DNA from: Limanda limanda
Taxonomy: Eukaryota > Chordata > Actinopteri > Pleuronectiformes > Pleuronectidae
Length of the DNA: 64,000 bases
Direction of reading: 5' to 3'
Assembly (NCBI RefSeq): GCF_963576545.1
Contig: NC_083645.1
Span: 5,977,430 to 6,041,429, forward strand
In this document: positions 1 through 13,378 of the stretch, one piece after another
Position numbering within the stretch: position 1 is the first letter of the stretch
How the letters are laid out: each line of letters starts with the position of its first letter
The notes under the pieces: generated by a model
Database searches by the model: none
The model's input: the letters and a program-made list of their open reading frames with translations, nothing else
Told to the model about the DNA's origin: nothing
Program-made: the position numbers and the translations under genes

Positions 1-3000
1 AACTTATGAAAACATCTAACTGTCTCGTGGCTCAGGTGTAGAGAGGCTGGTCTGAGTATAATAGCATTTATTCTCCTTATTATAGACTGTACAATAAATA
101 ATACTTTTGGGGACCAGTTATAATTAAGATAAGACTTGGGAAAGATCTTACTGTGTGGTGGCTCAGGTGTTTGAGGGACAGAGGAGATATCAGGATGTGG
201 ATACCTGAAAAGATCAGTGGTTCAACTAGGACCAATATACTATTTACTTTCCCTTTTTAATTGCTATTCCCTTTACATGCTTAAAAAGACATATGTGTGT
301 TACGGAGAAAATAAAACATGTTAAACAGCCTCTGTCCTCCCACTTTGCTGGGGACAGTAGAGGGGACTGAGGCCAAAAAAAAGCAAAACACTTTTTTTGT
401 TCACGTTCACATGGATTGATTTAATAATATTTTTTAGAGTTAATTAGTCAAAGCCAAGAAATATATCCTATATATCATCAAAAATCATACATGAATAAAA
501 ATGTTGTAAAACTCAAGTGTGAAACAATGACAATATGCTGGTATAATAATATGCCAGTAATATAAGATACAGATACAGTATCAGAAAAGCACAGAGATTG
601 AAATCATTCAACTTAAAGTTATAAGAAAAAAATAAGACACTGACACACACCTATCTGCCCATCATTTATCTGGTCTGTGGTCAAACAGTTCTTTTACCTT
701 TGTTGAATAAAACAACTCACGTGTGTAAAATAGTTGTAGATCGACATCTGCTGTAGTTTGTTGTTCTTCAGTGACTGAAGTTAAAGGAAAAGTGGAGGAA
801 GAGAGATAGAGATGAAGCGGATACAGCGCCAACATATTCAGTGCCTGGGAAGGGCATTACATCCATAGTTGTTTAGCACTACCAAAAGAGATTGAATGGG
901 AAACTGTTTAGGGCCGTTTAGCTAAACAAACCACGGCTGCTGCACCGGAGACAACTCTTCCATGACTTGCTCGCTCGCTATCATCTCTGCTTCAGTGGTG
1001 TATGTCTCTCTGGCTGAAGACTGGTCGTGCAAAGTGAAAGCCTGGGCAGGGTGCACGTGGGGAGGTATGTCGATGTGTACTGTGATGTTGCCAAATTTAA
1101 TTCAATAAATGTTCCCCCACACCCTGAGTGTCTGTGTGTCCTGTGGTCCTGAAAAGATGTCTGCAAAGGGCTGCTTCGTCCTCGACGATTTTCAACTCTT
1201 GACCAATTTAAAAAATGTGGGAGACCACAGCCATAACAGATTCAATCAATATCTTCAGAACAAACACACTGGACGATTTGGCCAGAATAAGTCACGATAA
1301 TTGTCTTCTTCTTCTTCCTCTTCTGCTTTTTATAGCGGTTTGCAAATTTACTTTTAGGTGCACCGCCATCTTCGGGAATGGAGTGTGGAACACTTGCGTG
1401 ATTGAACCTGACTTTAGAAGTAAAACACACATGGAGTAGGACCAACGTCATGCTGTAGATGAATTGGAAATGTATTGTCATTTTTAGTCGGATCTCTACG
1501 AGTAAGCAGCATCCGGTTGATGATGCTTTCCAGTCAGCTCGCTCTCTCTCTCTCTCTGGCTAGTTTCTGTTGGAGCCGATTATCTAAAATGTCAAATGTG
1601 TTGATCTGTCCATCTAAGGCTCAGCAGGAGAAGTCTGCTTTAAAAATATATTTATGCTGCCAAGCATGCAGCTCATATAGGGCTGGTTGTTTTTCTACCT
1701 TCACAATAAGTTTCTCCATGACTGTAGTGACATCTACAAACCCAAAGAAAAATACATGCTATCAACTGGGAGGGGAAGAATCTAGGTACAGTAGCTGGGC
1801 TGTGCCAACTCAGAGTACAAGTCTGAATAAAACACTGCTTTCCTGGAGTGTTGACGGCCATCAAAGCTGGAAAATAGGACAGAGGCGCCTCCCTGGCAGT
1901 GTGGGGGTTTACATAGAAAATAATAGGACTGGTTGTTTTGACGTGCATCAAATAACACATTCTTTGTCAATAAAAGTGTGTTGTGGTACAGAATGTGATT
2001 TGCTGAGCTTTTCCAATGGTATTTTGTTTGGGGAAAACAAGTCTGAAAACAAGATTTTCCCCATGACTTGCCAAAGTAAACTCCAGTAGACCTGGATGCA
2101 GACTGAATTTGTATCTCAGAGTATAAATCAATCCTCCCTGGCTTTTTGTGATGGACTTGAAGTTCAGTTACACACCATCTGTGCTCTAATTATCAAATGG
2201 TTTGTTTAAGCATCCATGTGGACTTTCAGTTGCCTGAAGTAATTTCTCGCTTTTTGCTTTATTAATTGATATGTCAGTTGGTTTGGTTTGGCTCCATCCA
2301 TGAATTGGCTAGCCAGTTTTTTAGATGTCCAGCCAAGTATAAGAACTTGAATGGAGAAATAATTGCACTTGTTTTTTGCAAGCTTTGAGTGAGGTTTATA
2401 TAGTTTAGGGTTTAGGGCACAATGACAACTTTGTTTTTATAGTTTGAGACAATATTTTGGGGACAGGGGGCCTACAGATGCAAGAAGCAATCCATCTTGG
2501 CAGGATCCAAGTCACTCACTTGCGGCTGAACTACAGTCGTGCAGCCCAATCAGCGTCCTAACAGGGAGGAACTACTGGCCGCAGCAGGCTTGTTGTAAGT
2601 CAAGTTCACACTATACAACTTTCAAAGTTGCCAGATCATTGTGCAGTTCACTCTACAGGACTCACAGTGTTGTGATCATTGTCATAGAAAGTTCATACTA
2701 CATGACTGACCAGCTACAGGGGTCACACACTTCACTTTCAGTCCCCCCCTCTATTATGTCGGTTCTTCAAAAAATGTTTTGGTCAAGAAAACACAAGCGA
2801 GAAGAGACAAGGTGTTCTTGCTCTTGTTTTGATCCTGCTCACACAATGACATCAAGCTGGGGGGGGGGGGGGGGGGGTGAAACGCTTTAATGGACATCCC
2901 AGTTGTAGGGGAATAACGGCTCATGATATTTTCTTAACAAGGTAGTAACTTTTGATAAGTTAGGGGAAAAAACAGTTGATAGTTAAACACTTATATTTTT

Positions 3001-4215
3001 TACTTTGTGTGGCTCATACTCAAACTTAACCTAATACAAAATACATTTCTATTTTACATCTCATAAACGCAATAAGCAATACTCAGGGGTTACCTGACCT
3101 TTACAAGTACGTTCACTTGGTCCTGCACTCTAATTGACTATAGTTGTCACAGATTCATCATGAGGTTTAGCCTGCTAGGAATCAAATCAGAGACTGGGAC
3201 ACATCTGTGACCCTTTCAAAGGTTCACACGTATCATTTTGTGACTGCTGATGGGATGCTGATTTGGCTGTCAGTGAATTCTAAAAACTTTTGCTGAGCGG
3301 AAAATCATGTGGTGTGAATTTGATAATCTGCCATTTCATTTTCAGAGTGTGTTTTGTAAGAAGGTTTTGTCAGTGAATTGTTTGAACCATTTACCACTGA
3401 TATGTAAATTGTTCATTTGAGATCTTCTTTTTCATCCTTTCTTCCAAATAATGAGAATTTATAGGAGCAGTCTCTTCTTGCCATTTTTTGTCCACCCTCT
3501 CCTGAAATATTTTCTGCAGGGAGAAATTCTGCATTGACCAGTTATACATCTGTATCCCCCTGATCCTCCAAGCGCTCTCCAAAGATCTGTGGAGACTCCA
3601 TTAATCAGATTTTTCTCAGCTGCTCACAGTCAAGACAGAGAAGCTGCTGCTGGCGATGACATCAGAGAAGATTTTGATGGAGCTGTGCACCCATCCACCC
3701 CAGCCGGTTGTTGTAGAGTGAGATTTTGGCGCCAAGCTACACGCAGACAATCCAATCATTTACTCCTGTGAACATCAATGCTTCTTTCAGGTCCAAGATG
3801 ATTCAGCTGGATGCATCCAAATGCTCCAGGCAGTGAGGAGGCATTTGATGGTCAGAGTGTGTGTGAGTGTGTGTGTTTGTTGGCATGCTGTGAATGGCAA
3901 ACAGCCCTCGCAGTAGTTTGCTTGCCTGCCATGGAGACGAACCAAATCAAAACAGGCCCAGTCCATGGTTTTGTGCTGGTATTTCACAGGTTTATGTGTC
4001 AGCAGGCAGAAACACCTCTGCTAGTCACACAAGGTTACGCTTAACATCAGCAGCCCTGCTCGTTTTCTGAGGAATGAAAGAGACAAGTGAAATGTTATTC
4101 CCAGTCATCATTATTTCTGCTTTTACACAATTACACAAGTAAGACCAATCATGTGTCAGTTGTTCTTTAAACCTTAAACTATTTAGTCATGTTAGACCGA
4201 TTCTTAGTAACACCT
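1..4215. other. Intergenic, no gene recognised
   Basis: AT-rich sequence without splice-flanked conserved protein. Open frames here (for example 1475-2089 plus and 2444-2890 plus) have no recognisable domain and low-complexity composition. A run of about 19 G lies at 2859-2877. A short GT-rich stretch sits near 3860. I see no RNA gene. Confidence 0.6.
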
Positions 4216-4223
4216 TACTGTTA

Positions 4224-4428
4224 TGCAGCTGTGACTGATGGGGAAGAGCAGTTGTCCTCCAAACAGAAGGTAAGCAGCTCAAATCCCAGCCAATACCAGA
4301 GCGTCCTTGGCAAGATGCTGAACCCCCCCCCCAAAAAAAAAGATGGACCCTCATATGTTGAATGCACTAATTGTCAGTTGCTTTAGATAAAAGCTTCAGC
4401 TAAATGACATGCAATAATGTAATAATCA
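4224..4428 (+). repeat. tRNA-type fish SINE
   Basis: The left part resembles the common fish tRNA-derived SINE body, with a gcagctgtgactgatgggga-type head and a segment reading 'gtccttggcaagatgctgaa'. The right part carries the conserved tail 'gctttagataaaagcttcag' followed by 'ctaaatgacatgcaat' and a short simple tail. The combination of a tRNA-like head and this tail is characteristic of teleost SINEs. The copy is diverged and has a C-run/A-run in the middle (4323-4341). Boundaries are approximate. Confidence 0.75.
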
Positions 4429-4429
4429 T

Positions 4430-7400
4430 ATTTGTGCCAAACCTAAAGGAATTGAAGTTGAAGCAGGAGAACTCAAAACTCTGAATAAACTGGACCATAC
4501 ATTTCACATGACGCAACTCGATAGCATATTAAGTTAGAGCCTCCATGGCTTTCAAACTTTACACATAGTTTGTAGTTTGTAAAGAAAATTGACATTGCAA
4601 GGACAATGTCATAATATCACAAGACTAAAGTCATATTATTATGAGAATAATAATAATAATAGTGCCGAGGTGTGGGTGAAGTGAACTACACTACCTCTGT
4701 GTAAATTCTGTGGAGCCTCAGTCAAGATGTTTACAGTGAATGTCAAAAATTGTTGTAATTTAATGTAAATAAGGGGTTTTGCAAGTTCGTTGTTCTGTCT
4801 GGCGATCGAAAAAGTGTATCCATTGACAATCAGGTCTGAGATGAGTCAGCATGCAGGGTTACACAGAACCAGGCTGTGGAGACATCAAATTAAAGGCAAA
4901 GACCTGCGTGTAGAACAACAATAAACACATCTGAACTTTAGACATGTTATTTCCTTTTCCCTGACAATCTAAAATAGCAGCTCCTATCTCATTTCCGTCT
5001 CCTGTCTAATAAGTCTTAGGGCAACAGAGCCCAGTGCTGCTCCACTGGCTGTTAAGAGACAACCTTTGTTACACCACATTACATTAATAAGAAGCCTTTA
5101 TTACACTCACTGGATTAAGCATTTGGCTTAATTGGAAATGTACTATGCTAACAAGAGTATTACAATGTTAGCTTTTTACATTAGCACATAACTCAGTTCT
5201 GTAATTGCTCTCGCTAAATCTCCAAACATTGCACTTTTTAAAAGAGCAAACACACACACACATACAAACACTAGTAAGAAATTCTGAATAATGTATAGGT
5301 TTCAATATTGTCACAGAGGGATACAAAGGATATTTCCTCTGACCTGAGTTTCTACTATGTCAGCACAAACATTACGAGTCAACATTACAATACAACAGTT
5401 AAGACCATAAACATTACAATTATACATCCACAGAATATATGAGTCACCTCTGGAACTTTTTTAAAAGAAATTGTTTGACATTTGTAAGTATGAAGGTTAT
5501 TTGATTTTGTTGACATTTCCTGATGTCCTGGAAGCAGAGGAAAATAACTTGCTTAATCTCAAGATCGAATGATCACTGCTGATTATCAAGAAATAGCCAG
5601 TAGCCAGAAAAAAAATGACAATTTATGTATGAATTAAACAAACCAGACCTGACATATTAGTTGACAAACATTGCTAGCAATAGAGTATGTTTATTTTGTA
5701 CTGTATCCTAAGCCTGACTCCTCGCTCTTACTTCATTCTTTAATGCACAGAAATGAAACTGGTATCAATCTTATTATCTAATTCTCTGCAAAAAAAAAGG
5801 GAACATGCATAGCGCTCAAAAAATGTATTTCCTTAAGAAGAATTTACTGCAGCGATGGATTGCAGAGTAGTTGATTTTAAATACATGAAAAGAAGGGACA
5901 GCTCAGCATCTATGTTAGCAGCAGTTTCGGAGTTCAGGGAGATAATCCCTGGCCAGTAGTGGCTCGGACACGGCATAAATTAAGATTTAGACAGATTTGA
6001 AAAATGCCCTGGCTTGATCATCCATCACCATGAGCATCCTTTTGGTTTTATCATTTTTTCTGCATTATCATTATCTGACTGTGTAAGAGCTGAGTGCTTC
6101 CTATTGCTGCCACATTATATCACACTCAGCTAAGTGTCGATCACCTGACAGGCATCTCTAAAGCTGATCTATTGTGTAAGTCATGGTGCATCATTTCCTC
6201 ATAAAACTTAAGTATTTTTCTACATATACAGTATATAAAAATAAACTTCTTAAACATGGCACCTCATTGTAGGTTTTTTCTGTGTTTACTGTTGTCAGCC
6301 CCAGATGTGAAAGGAAGAACAGAACATGTCAAGATTCTGCAGGGAGGACCACATAAAGTGGAGAAAGACATAGAGTTGACAGAAGGAAACTATCAAAAAG
6401 TAAGGAACGATCTTTGTTTGCCCTATGGATACAAGAGGTTGAGAAGCGGATGAGACATTGAAAAGAATGACAGAGACACACATCTCTACTGCTGAGAGTT
6501 TAGAGGGACACTTTGGCAGAGGCAAGAGAGATTGAAAAAGAGATGTTGAGAAAGAGGATTGTCAGTTTTCAGAGAACAAAGTAGATTCTTAAAAAGGCCC
6601 TCACAGTTTCAGCAAGGAATTACGGCACTGCGGCGCTACACCCGGTCAAGCGTGGGTATAGCCATGTCAATAATCTATGCAGATACAGACAAGCCCCCCG
6701 CAGGCATTTATTTATTAGGCTATATTTTTATTTTTTAATCTCCTTGTGGCTGCACTGTGGAATTTTTCATTGACATGTACTGGTATGTTAAAAGCGTGCG
6801 TACACAGTTGTCATTGTGGCTGTACTTGATAGCCTTTTTCCCCCTGAAACTTTATTACAATTAATTGTCTTGTTATGCACATAATTTGGCGTGGATGCTG
6901 TCCAGTGCTGAAAGATATTTTTGTAATTTCCTTGTGATCACTTCTTTATCTAATGTTGTTTGCCCAGATTGAATTAAAAAACGATATCTGTATATTCTGT
7001 GTGACATTTGTGCTTTTATAGGGAAAACGAGAACTTCCTTTTAGATTAACTCTGAAAATTATTATCTTCTTAGCCCCTCCAAATCTTGGTCCAGCTCCCC
7101 TGTAGCACAATTAGAGAAAAAATCCTGGCGCCGACCATTAATACCCCTTTACAGCTCTGTCCGTCAAGCTTTCTTTTCTAGTCTGGAAAATTAAGCAACT
7201 CTATAGGTGTTGGAATTACTGGTACTTTTTTAATTTGGTAATAATTTGAAATTAGTGATCCATGATGTCAGAGAGATGTAGACTGAAGAATCTTCTCATT
7301 TCTACTTCAAGTGTCGATGTTGAAAAACACTTTCAGATTTTTGTCGGATGTGATTTATTAGCCAGTTTAATCTCAGAAAGTCCCAGAGAGTTAAAAAATA

Positions 7401-7687
7401 TGACCCATTTCCATTATTCCAGCTGACACAAAAATGTGGTCTTCAATTAACTTGATTGCCACACAATGAGGGCTGAAGCTGCATAGATGAAAGTCGGATG
7501 TAAAATTAAAGAAACCTACTTGTTAGGGTACTGGCATGTAGAGTGAGTTAATCCTACCATTACAAAAAAATAAGTAAAATGGGATCTAACGTTTAGATTA
7601 TTATTATTTTTTTACTTATTATTTTAATTCAATTTATATAAATGCTTTCAAGGGGGAGGGCAGGCCAATGGGTTTCAGTAATGTAAT
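4430..7687. other. Intergenic, no gene recognised
   Basis: Mostly AT-rich unique-looking sequence with a short CA run near 5250. No conserved exon, RNA gene or clear mobile element was recognised. A 65-codon open frame at 6256-6453 has no known domain and no splice or homology support. Confidence 0.5.
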
Positions 7688-8032
7688 GGGGAGGCACTGA
7701 AGTATAGCCCAGAACTGTGGTACGCTACATAATTTTGGGGGATTAAAACCACAGAACAATCAGACATTCATTATCACAACTTTGGACAAAGCAAAATCAC
7801 AAAACAATTTATAGGAGACCAACTGAAAACCAGGGACACTGGTGAACCCACTTCATCATTCAAAACATCTTAAATATTATTTTTCATCAGCAAGTAGATT
7901 GCTTATCAGATTTTTTTTTAATAGTATTTTGTAACTCTGGTTATTAAGTAATGTTCTTTAATATGCTGCAAAAAAAGATACAATAATCTGAATATTTCCG
8001 CTAAACCCATCCTTGAACACTGATTACCTAAT

Positions 8033-8274
8033 CATAACCACTGGCCACAGAAGGCCCGTCTAACGTTGGCTGGTTTGGCCACCGTTTAGGGTACACATCC
8101 TCTAATATAATGAGGAGCAGGACAGAGCTGCAATTCTAAACAAGCTTTGTAGTATCCAGGTGTGTTTTTGTGTTAAAACCTGACAGTGAGAACGCTGGGC
8201 AGTGAAAGTCATAAACTAGGCTTTCTTTAAACATGTGGAAAACTCCAGATGGGCCTTCTGTGGCTAGTGGTTGT
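8033..8274. mobile_element. Small inverted-repeat element inside the foldback
   Basis: Terminal inverted repeats of about 29 bp with three mismatches: left arm 8033-8061 containing 'ccactggccacagaaggccc', right arm 8246-8274 containing 'gggccttctgtggctagtgg'. Total length is about 242 bp and there is no coding capacity. It could be an independent MITE that inserted in the foldback, or the inner part of the foldback itself; a clear target duplication was not found. Confidence 0.6.
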
Positions 8275-8279
8275 GATAG

Positions 8280-9775
8280 TGTAACCCACATGGAGGGTAG
8301 GTGCACACTGGACCAGTATAACCCAGATTCGTAGGGAGGAGTAATTAACAGGAATCAGACACCACAATGAGAAACCAGAACACAGAGTTAAGTTTAAATG
8401 AAAACAATTGTATTTACACACAAAATAATTACAACATTGCCGGCATTCAGTTTAGAAAAATTAGAAATGTCTTTTGTAATGGGTGCACCCAGAAAATAAA
8501 AGTGATCCTCAAAAAATAGGATGTTCTGCTAGATTCAACTGTCCTTTGAGGTCCTTCCCCACAGTCCTACCACACTGACAGCAAGGTAGATGAATGCTGG
8601 AAGCGCTCCTCAATCCAGGTGCTCAACACGGGTGGCTCGCCATCTTCCTCGTCAGGAAGAGATTCCAATCCAACTCAAAGTTCAAGGGTATCCAGAAAAC
8701 CCAGCCTGTGTAACATAACACGGCTTATATAGCAACATATGCAAATATTCGTATTCTCTTAACTGTACAGTTCAATTTTATCAATGTCAACATATAATAC
8801 AATTCAGTACTTAACCCATGAATAAAGGATTACTGTTGTATCATAACATTTAACTCTTAATATTAAAGTATAAGCAATACTTATTAAATTACAATTTTAA
8901 TGGCAGTGAAACCATATGAATGTTAGATTATTATGCAAACAACCTACAGCTTATCATCAAATACTCACTATATGTGAATATCGTAAGTAAAGCAATGTGA
9001 ATATTTTTCTTGTCACAACACTGACACCTTGCATTTGTGAATGCAAGCAGCACAATGATGAACAGAAAGCTAATCTCAAAGCTGAAATTCAGCTACATAA
9101 TCCTTAGCTCTGTACTCAATGTAACTAATATACATACTCATATTACACACACAAATGTCCCCTTTTGTCTCTATAACTAAAGAAATATGAAACATCTTAC
9201 AGTACACTCAATGGCAAAAACACCACGAGCTATGCTAAGTCATATAGCATTTCACTACTGTGCCACGTGTGGTGGCTAATTGAGCATGTGCAACTCACCG
9301 GGAAAAGAAAAGAATAACCGGTGCTCTAAGCTGCTCTCCAGGTCTTCTCAGTAGTTGATAAACTTCTTATGGGCTCAAACATACTCTAACTTCTCTTTGT
9401 TCAGTATTATATCGATTACCAGTAGCAGTAATATCGCTCCGTAATTTCAGCTTCTCCACTTCTCATCAAGCCGGGTCTGTCTCCACACTCGACTGCACAC
9501 CTATCTAACTTGAGTGAGGAGGCGGGACTTAGACCGTTTTACCCCAATAACATGCAGTTATCTCACCTTGAACCAATAGGCTCATTTGTTGTCAAGTTTT
9601 TTGACCTGTAGACACTTCCTGAGCAAAAAGGAAATGACTTAATAATAATAAATTAAATACAGAAGAAATAAAACAGAATTGTTAATTAAATAAAAGGAAT
9701 TATCAGTAAGGAGGAAATATAAATAATACTATAAATAAGTGTTTTGGTAACAACTGGTTTTCCCAGAGGGTTACA
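8280..9775. mobile_element. LTR-like insertion (possible solo LTR)
   Basis: The 1.5-kb segment begins TGTAACCC and ends GGGTTACA, the TG...CA ends with short inverted repeats typical of LTRs. It is flanked on both sides by the 4-bp direct repeat 'atag' (8276-8279 and 9776-9779), as expected for integrase-mediated insertion. It contains a TATA-like 'cttatatagc' near 8711 and AATAAA-like motifs near 9667 but no recognisable gag or pol. A DNA transposon with 8-bp ends is the alternative. Its position interrupts the centre of the foldback element, so it inserted later. Confidence 0.55.
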
Positions 9776-10370
9776 ATAGGGACATTGCTTTATAACCAGA
9801 GAGTTACAAAATACCTTTTTATCTTTTTTTTTATAAATCAGATAAGCAATCTACTTGCTGTTGAAAAATCATATTTAAAGGTGTTTAGTAAAACACAGAG
9901 TTTAATGCTGCTCTTCGGAGCGATGAAGTGGGATCTCCAGTGTCCCTTGTTTTAGTTTGTCCCCGATATATTATTTCATGCTTTTGCCTTGTCCAAACTT
10001 GTAGTAGTGAGCAGCAGTAATAATGAATGTCTGATTCTTCTGTGGTTTTAATCCCCCAAAGTTATGTAGCGTACCACAGTTCTGGGCTGTGCTTCAGTGC
10101 CTCCCCACACATGGGTGAACCGCTGATTGCGCTTCAACTTTCAGATGGATCAAATCTAATCTAATCACTGGCACAATGAAGAGAAAAGAGCAGAGGGAAG
10201 TTTTTCCAGTGCTCTGGAAAGTTGAGATTCCACTGACAACTTGTCTGATCTCATCACAGACACTCGGATGAATGATATGTTAATATTACTCCTGTTTGTG
10301 TTTGTGTCAGTGCTGTACATGATTACCTTGTAATGTGACGTGATAAATGACAAGTGATCTTTTGATCATA

Positions 10371-10853
10371 TTGTCAGGGTTTGTGAAGAGAGCAGGTGGA
10401 CTCAAATAGTAGGAGCGAGGCAGATCCAATTTATAAAGACTGAATTTATTCCAAATAGCACAAAACAAGGAGCAGGCCCAGGAAGAAACAAAGGCAAAAC
10501 TCAAACTGTTTAAGAAAAGAAAGCGAGGCAGGAGACACTGGAGTCCAAACTGACTAAGACCATTACTAAACAGCAACTCGACAAAGACAGAACTGAGGAC
10601 TTGACTTAAATACAAACTGAACTGATGACAAACTAGTGACAGGTGGCACGGGACAAACAAGTGTAAAAAAACAAGGCAACAAAACTGGAGGGAAACACAC
10701 AAAGGCATTGACAGAATTGCAAAATATAACTGGAAACACGGTAGGAACACAAATCTAAACACAGAATGAAAACAAGGAAGCACAGGTAAAAGTTGAATTA
10801 AAGTCCAACAAAAATCAAAAACTCTTCATCCAAGGGTTTAGATCCTGACAGAA
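10371..10853. repeat. Candidate non-autonomous element with TGTCAGG/CCTGACA ends
   Basis: A 480-bp A-rich segment begins 'ttgtcagggtttgtg' and ends 'gatcctgaca'; the ends form a short inverted repeat. Its long A-rich body of short 'aaacaaa' and 'cacag' words resembles repeats common in fish genomes. The minus frame at 10307-10783 covers it but encodes only hydrophobic low-complexity sequence, so I do not call a gene. Confidence 0.35.
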
Positions 10854-11933
10854 TCATGACACATATGCTCGTGTTCATGTTCATTAGCACTGAATGTCAC
10901 GTTTTGTGATTTAATATAACCAAGGGATTTGGCCGAACAGTCCATTATCAACATGTTTGCAAGCATGTCTCACAATTCACTATATTTAAACGCTGACCAT
11001 TTCCCTCTGACTTCATGGTGAGAAACATTATTGTTAGGGTCGTTTCCCAACTGATCAGCAAATGAAATACAGTGGATTGTTGCAATTTTCAGGGACATCG
11101 CAGCATGTTTCAAGACAAAACAACATATTTGATATCTCATTAGCTCTAGACAACAGCTTGGGTTAGCATTCCACCACTTCCTAAGATACTTCCAGGGTTA
11201 AATACATAAATAAAATAAATTAATATGTAAAAATAAAGCATATTATATAACAATAACAAATAATAACATGTAACACTTCATCAAAATGTCTAAAAAAGAC
11301 GAGACCTATGTTATATACTTTATTGACTTGTGTATTTACATCATCCATAATGTTTCCAAAGATGTTGAAACCCAGATAAATCCCCAATTTTATTCAAGCT
11401 GAGAGATCGTTTCATTTGGTTGCCATTTAATTGTTTTACCCTCATGATCTAGACAAAACACTGCCAGCTGGTTAGCCAACTTTTCCTTCCACTGTATTGG
11501 CTATTGTTATTGATCATTATTATTCATCGCCGTAAAGTGTACAATTTTCTTCTCATCCATGAGCATAATTTGCGCCTGAGTCACCTCAGGTAGATTTTTT
11601 CATCAATGATTGTGGTGAAGACATCAATTCTCATGATCCCATCCTACTTTACAACGTCATCAATGTAGGTCTTTTGTTATTGTTTTGATTAAGAGATCCC
11701 CTAGTGGCCAAAGTTACATATTGTGTGTTAAAAACACTTCCCCAACCTATCATGTGAGTAATGTTAGCTGTGAAGTGGTTGAATGCTAATGTTAGCTGTT
11801 AGTGCACAAGATGCACTAATGCTTATGTGCACATTCAGATACAGAAACAGGCAACTACGCACTTTACACTTCTACTTGGTGCTTCATCTAATGAAAGACT
11901 GCAGAAGAAGAGACTGTTCATCAAGCTGTAAAG
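10854..11933. other. Intergenic, no gene recognised
   Basis: AT-rich sequence with no conserved exon, RNA gene or clear repeat boundary recognised. Confidence 0.5.
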
Positions 11934-13290
11934 CAGGGGTGCCCACACTTTATAGGCTTGTGAGCTACTCTCGAAATGACCAGCTCAACAAGATCTACCC
12001 CCCCCCCCCCCGCGCGCACGTACCCCCTCTTTTTCGCGCCAGGAAACACACTGAAAAATGATTTTAAACGATATAGATAACATATTTTATATTTTATATG
12101 ATATAAATGATTAAATATGCATCCCATAGTTTGTATTCCCCTTCTGTTGTCCTGGAGATTTAATTTTACCAATTTTACCAATCACATTATTAAATGTCCC
12201 CCTCTGCACACAAGCAGTCATATAGATAAAAAGAGAGAGAGGGGGGGGCTACGTATTCTCCACATAGCTTTGAGTGGAGAATACGTAATTTACCCTCCAC
12301 ACCCGAGTCAAGTCCAAGTCTTGCAGTTTGAGTTTCGAGTCCTTTTGATCGCAGAGTAATAATATATTTATACAGATCTTGTATGCTTTTAAAAACTGTA
12401 TTTATTTATTAAAACAAGTGCAATTGAAATTTTGGTCCACCTTTAGAGCACTAGTCTACAAACTTCTTGTTGAGTAGAGCTCATTCGGGTTCACTTTGCA
12501 GTGAACAGCAATCCAGCACAGCTGAAGAGTCACCTGCAGGCGGCCGAGGCAGGTAGGCCAGTAGGCTATTGAGTTTCAGGCAGTGTTGTCCATGAACGAG
12601 TTAAAAAGAACGCGTTCATTTTTATGAGAACGTTGAACTAAACGCAACTTAATGACAAATAATGAATTTGAACGGTAAACACGTTCATATTATCTGAGGT
12701 CAAGCTAAAACGTTACGTAATGTTGTCCTTCTCCTGAGGAAAATACCGTCTGAGAGTTGCAATTCCGTTTTTCAACTTTTTTTTGTTGAGGGGGGGGGCT
12801 CTTGCATATAGCACCAAATGTGCTAGGGCCGCCCCTGTGTAGCGCAGTGATTCTCCCACCGGTGCGGCGCGGAGGCATAACAGGCGCGCGACCGGGAGGA
12901 GAGAATGCGAGGCGGATCTAATATTATAGCGAACTAATGTTTTGACGTCCGCATCTCTTTAACGGCGGAGTAGTAAACAAATCGCTCTTTCGCCGTCATC
13001 CACTCTATGCAGCTCTAGGGATTAGCGCTGCGTGGCGCTTCGGCGGCGCTTCCGCGTGCGGTTTGAACCCGGCGTGACGAGCAGTCCGCCCCGGTTGACG
13101 TTTGCAACATCGTCCAGGGCGGGGGGCGTGGCAGTGGCGGCGGCTGCAGGGGCGGCGGTGGCAAAAAAAAAAAAAAGTGGGTACGTGCGCCGGAGCGTCC
13201 ACGTGACTGCCTCTTGTCCAGTTGTGCGATCGACCCACACTGCCTTCGCGATCGACCGGTCGATCGCGATCGACGTATTGGGCACCCTAT
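11934..13290. mobile_element. hAT-like element, CAGGGGTGCCCA end
   Basis: The left end 'caggggtgcccacac' at 11934 followed by 'gtgagctactctcgaaatga' is the classic start of a widespread hAT (Charlie-like) family. A degraded partner 'attgggcaccct' lies at about 13277-13288. Inside are a C-run at 12000, a G/C-rich block at 12840-13180 and a GATCG-rich palindromic block at 13234-13274. No transposase is recognisable. An 8-bp duplication is not clear because the right end is damaged. A sequence 'cagtgttgtccatgaacgag' at 12591 looks like the start of another hAT-type element, so the stretch may be nested. Confidence 0.5.
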
Positions 13291-13378
13291 GTATATGCTT
13301 CCTCCTTATCAAACCTCCACACATAATCTTCTCATATCAGTTGCTAGACTTAAGGGCCTGCACAGCATTATGCATTTA

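Larger units (their letters stand above)
7688..10106. mobile_element. Foldback DNA transposon with long inverted arms
   Basis: The left arm (about 7688-7960) and right arm (about 9782-10106) are long imperfect inverted repeats. The outer end 'ggggaggcactga' at 7688 is mirrored by 'tcagtgcctcccc' ending at 10106. Further in, 'agaactgtggtacgctacat' at 7711 pairs with 'atgtagcgtaccacagttct' near 10063, and 'cagcaagtagattgcttatc' near 7889 pairs with 'gataagcaatctacttgctg' near 9841. The centre carries a smaller inverted-repeat element and an LTR-like insertion. No transposase frame is seen, so it is non-autonomous. I could not identify a target-site duplication. Confidence 0.75.

Noticed and set aside
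1475..2089. 204-codon plus-strand open frame, the longest in the window
   Set aside because: Composition is unlike a protein family, with CT-repeat-derived Ser/Leu runs, and no domain, splice pattern or conserved motif is visible.
10307..10783. 158-codon minus-strand hydrophobic open frame
   Set aside because: It is the complement of an A-rich repeat body; the apparent hydrophobic protein comes from T-rich codons.
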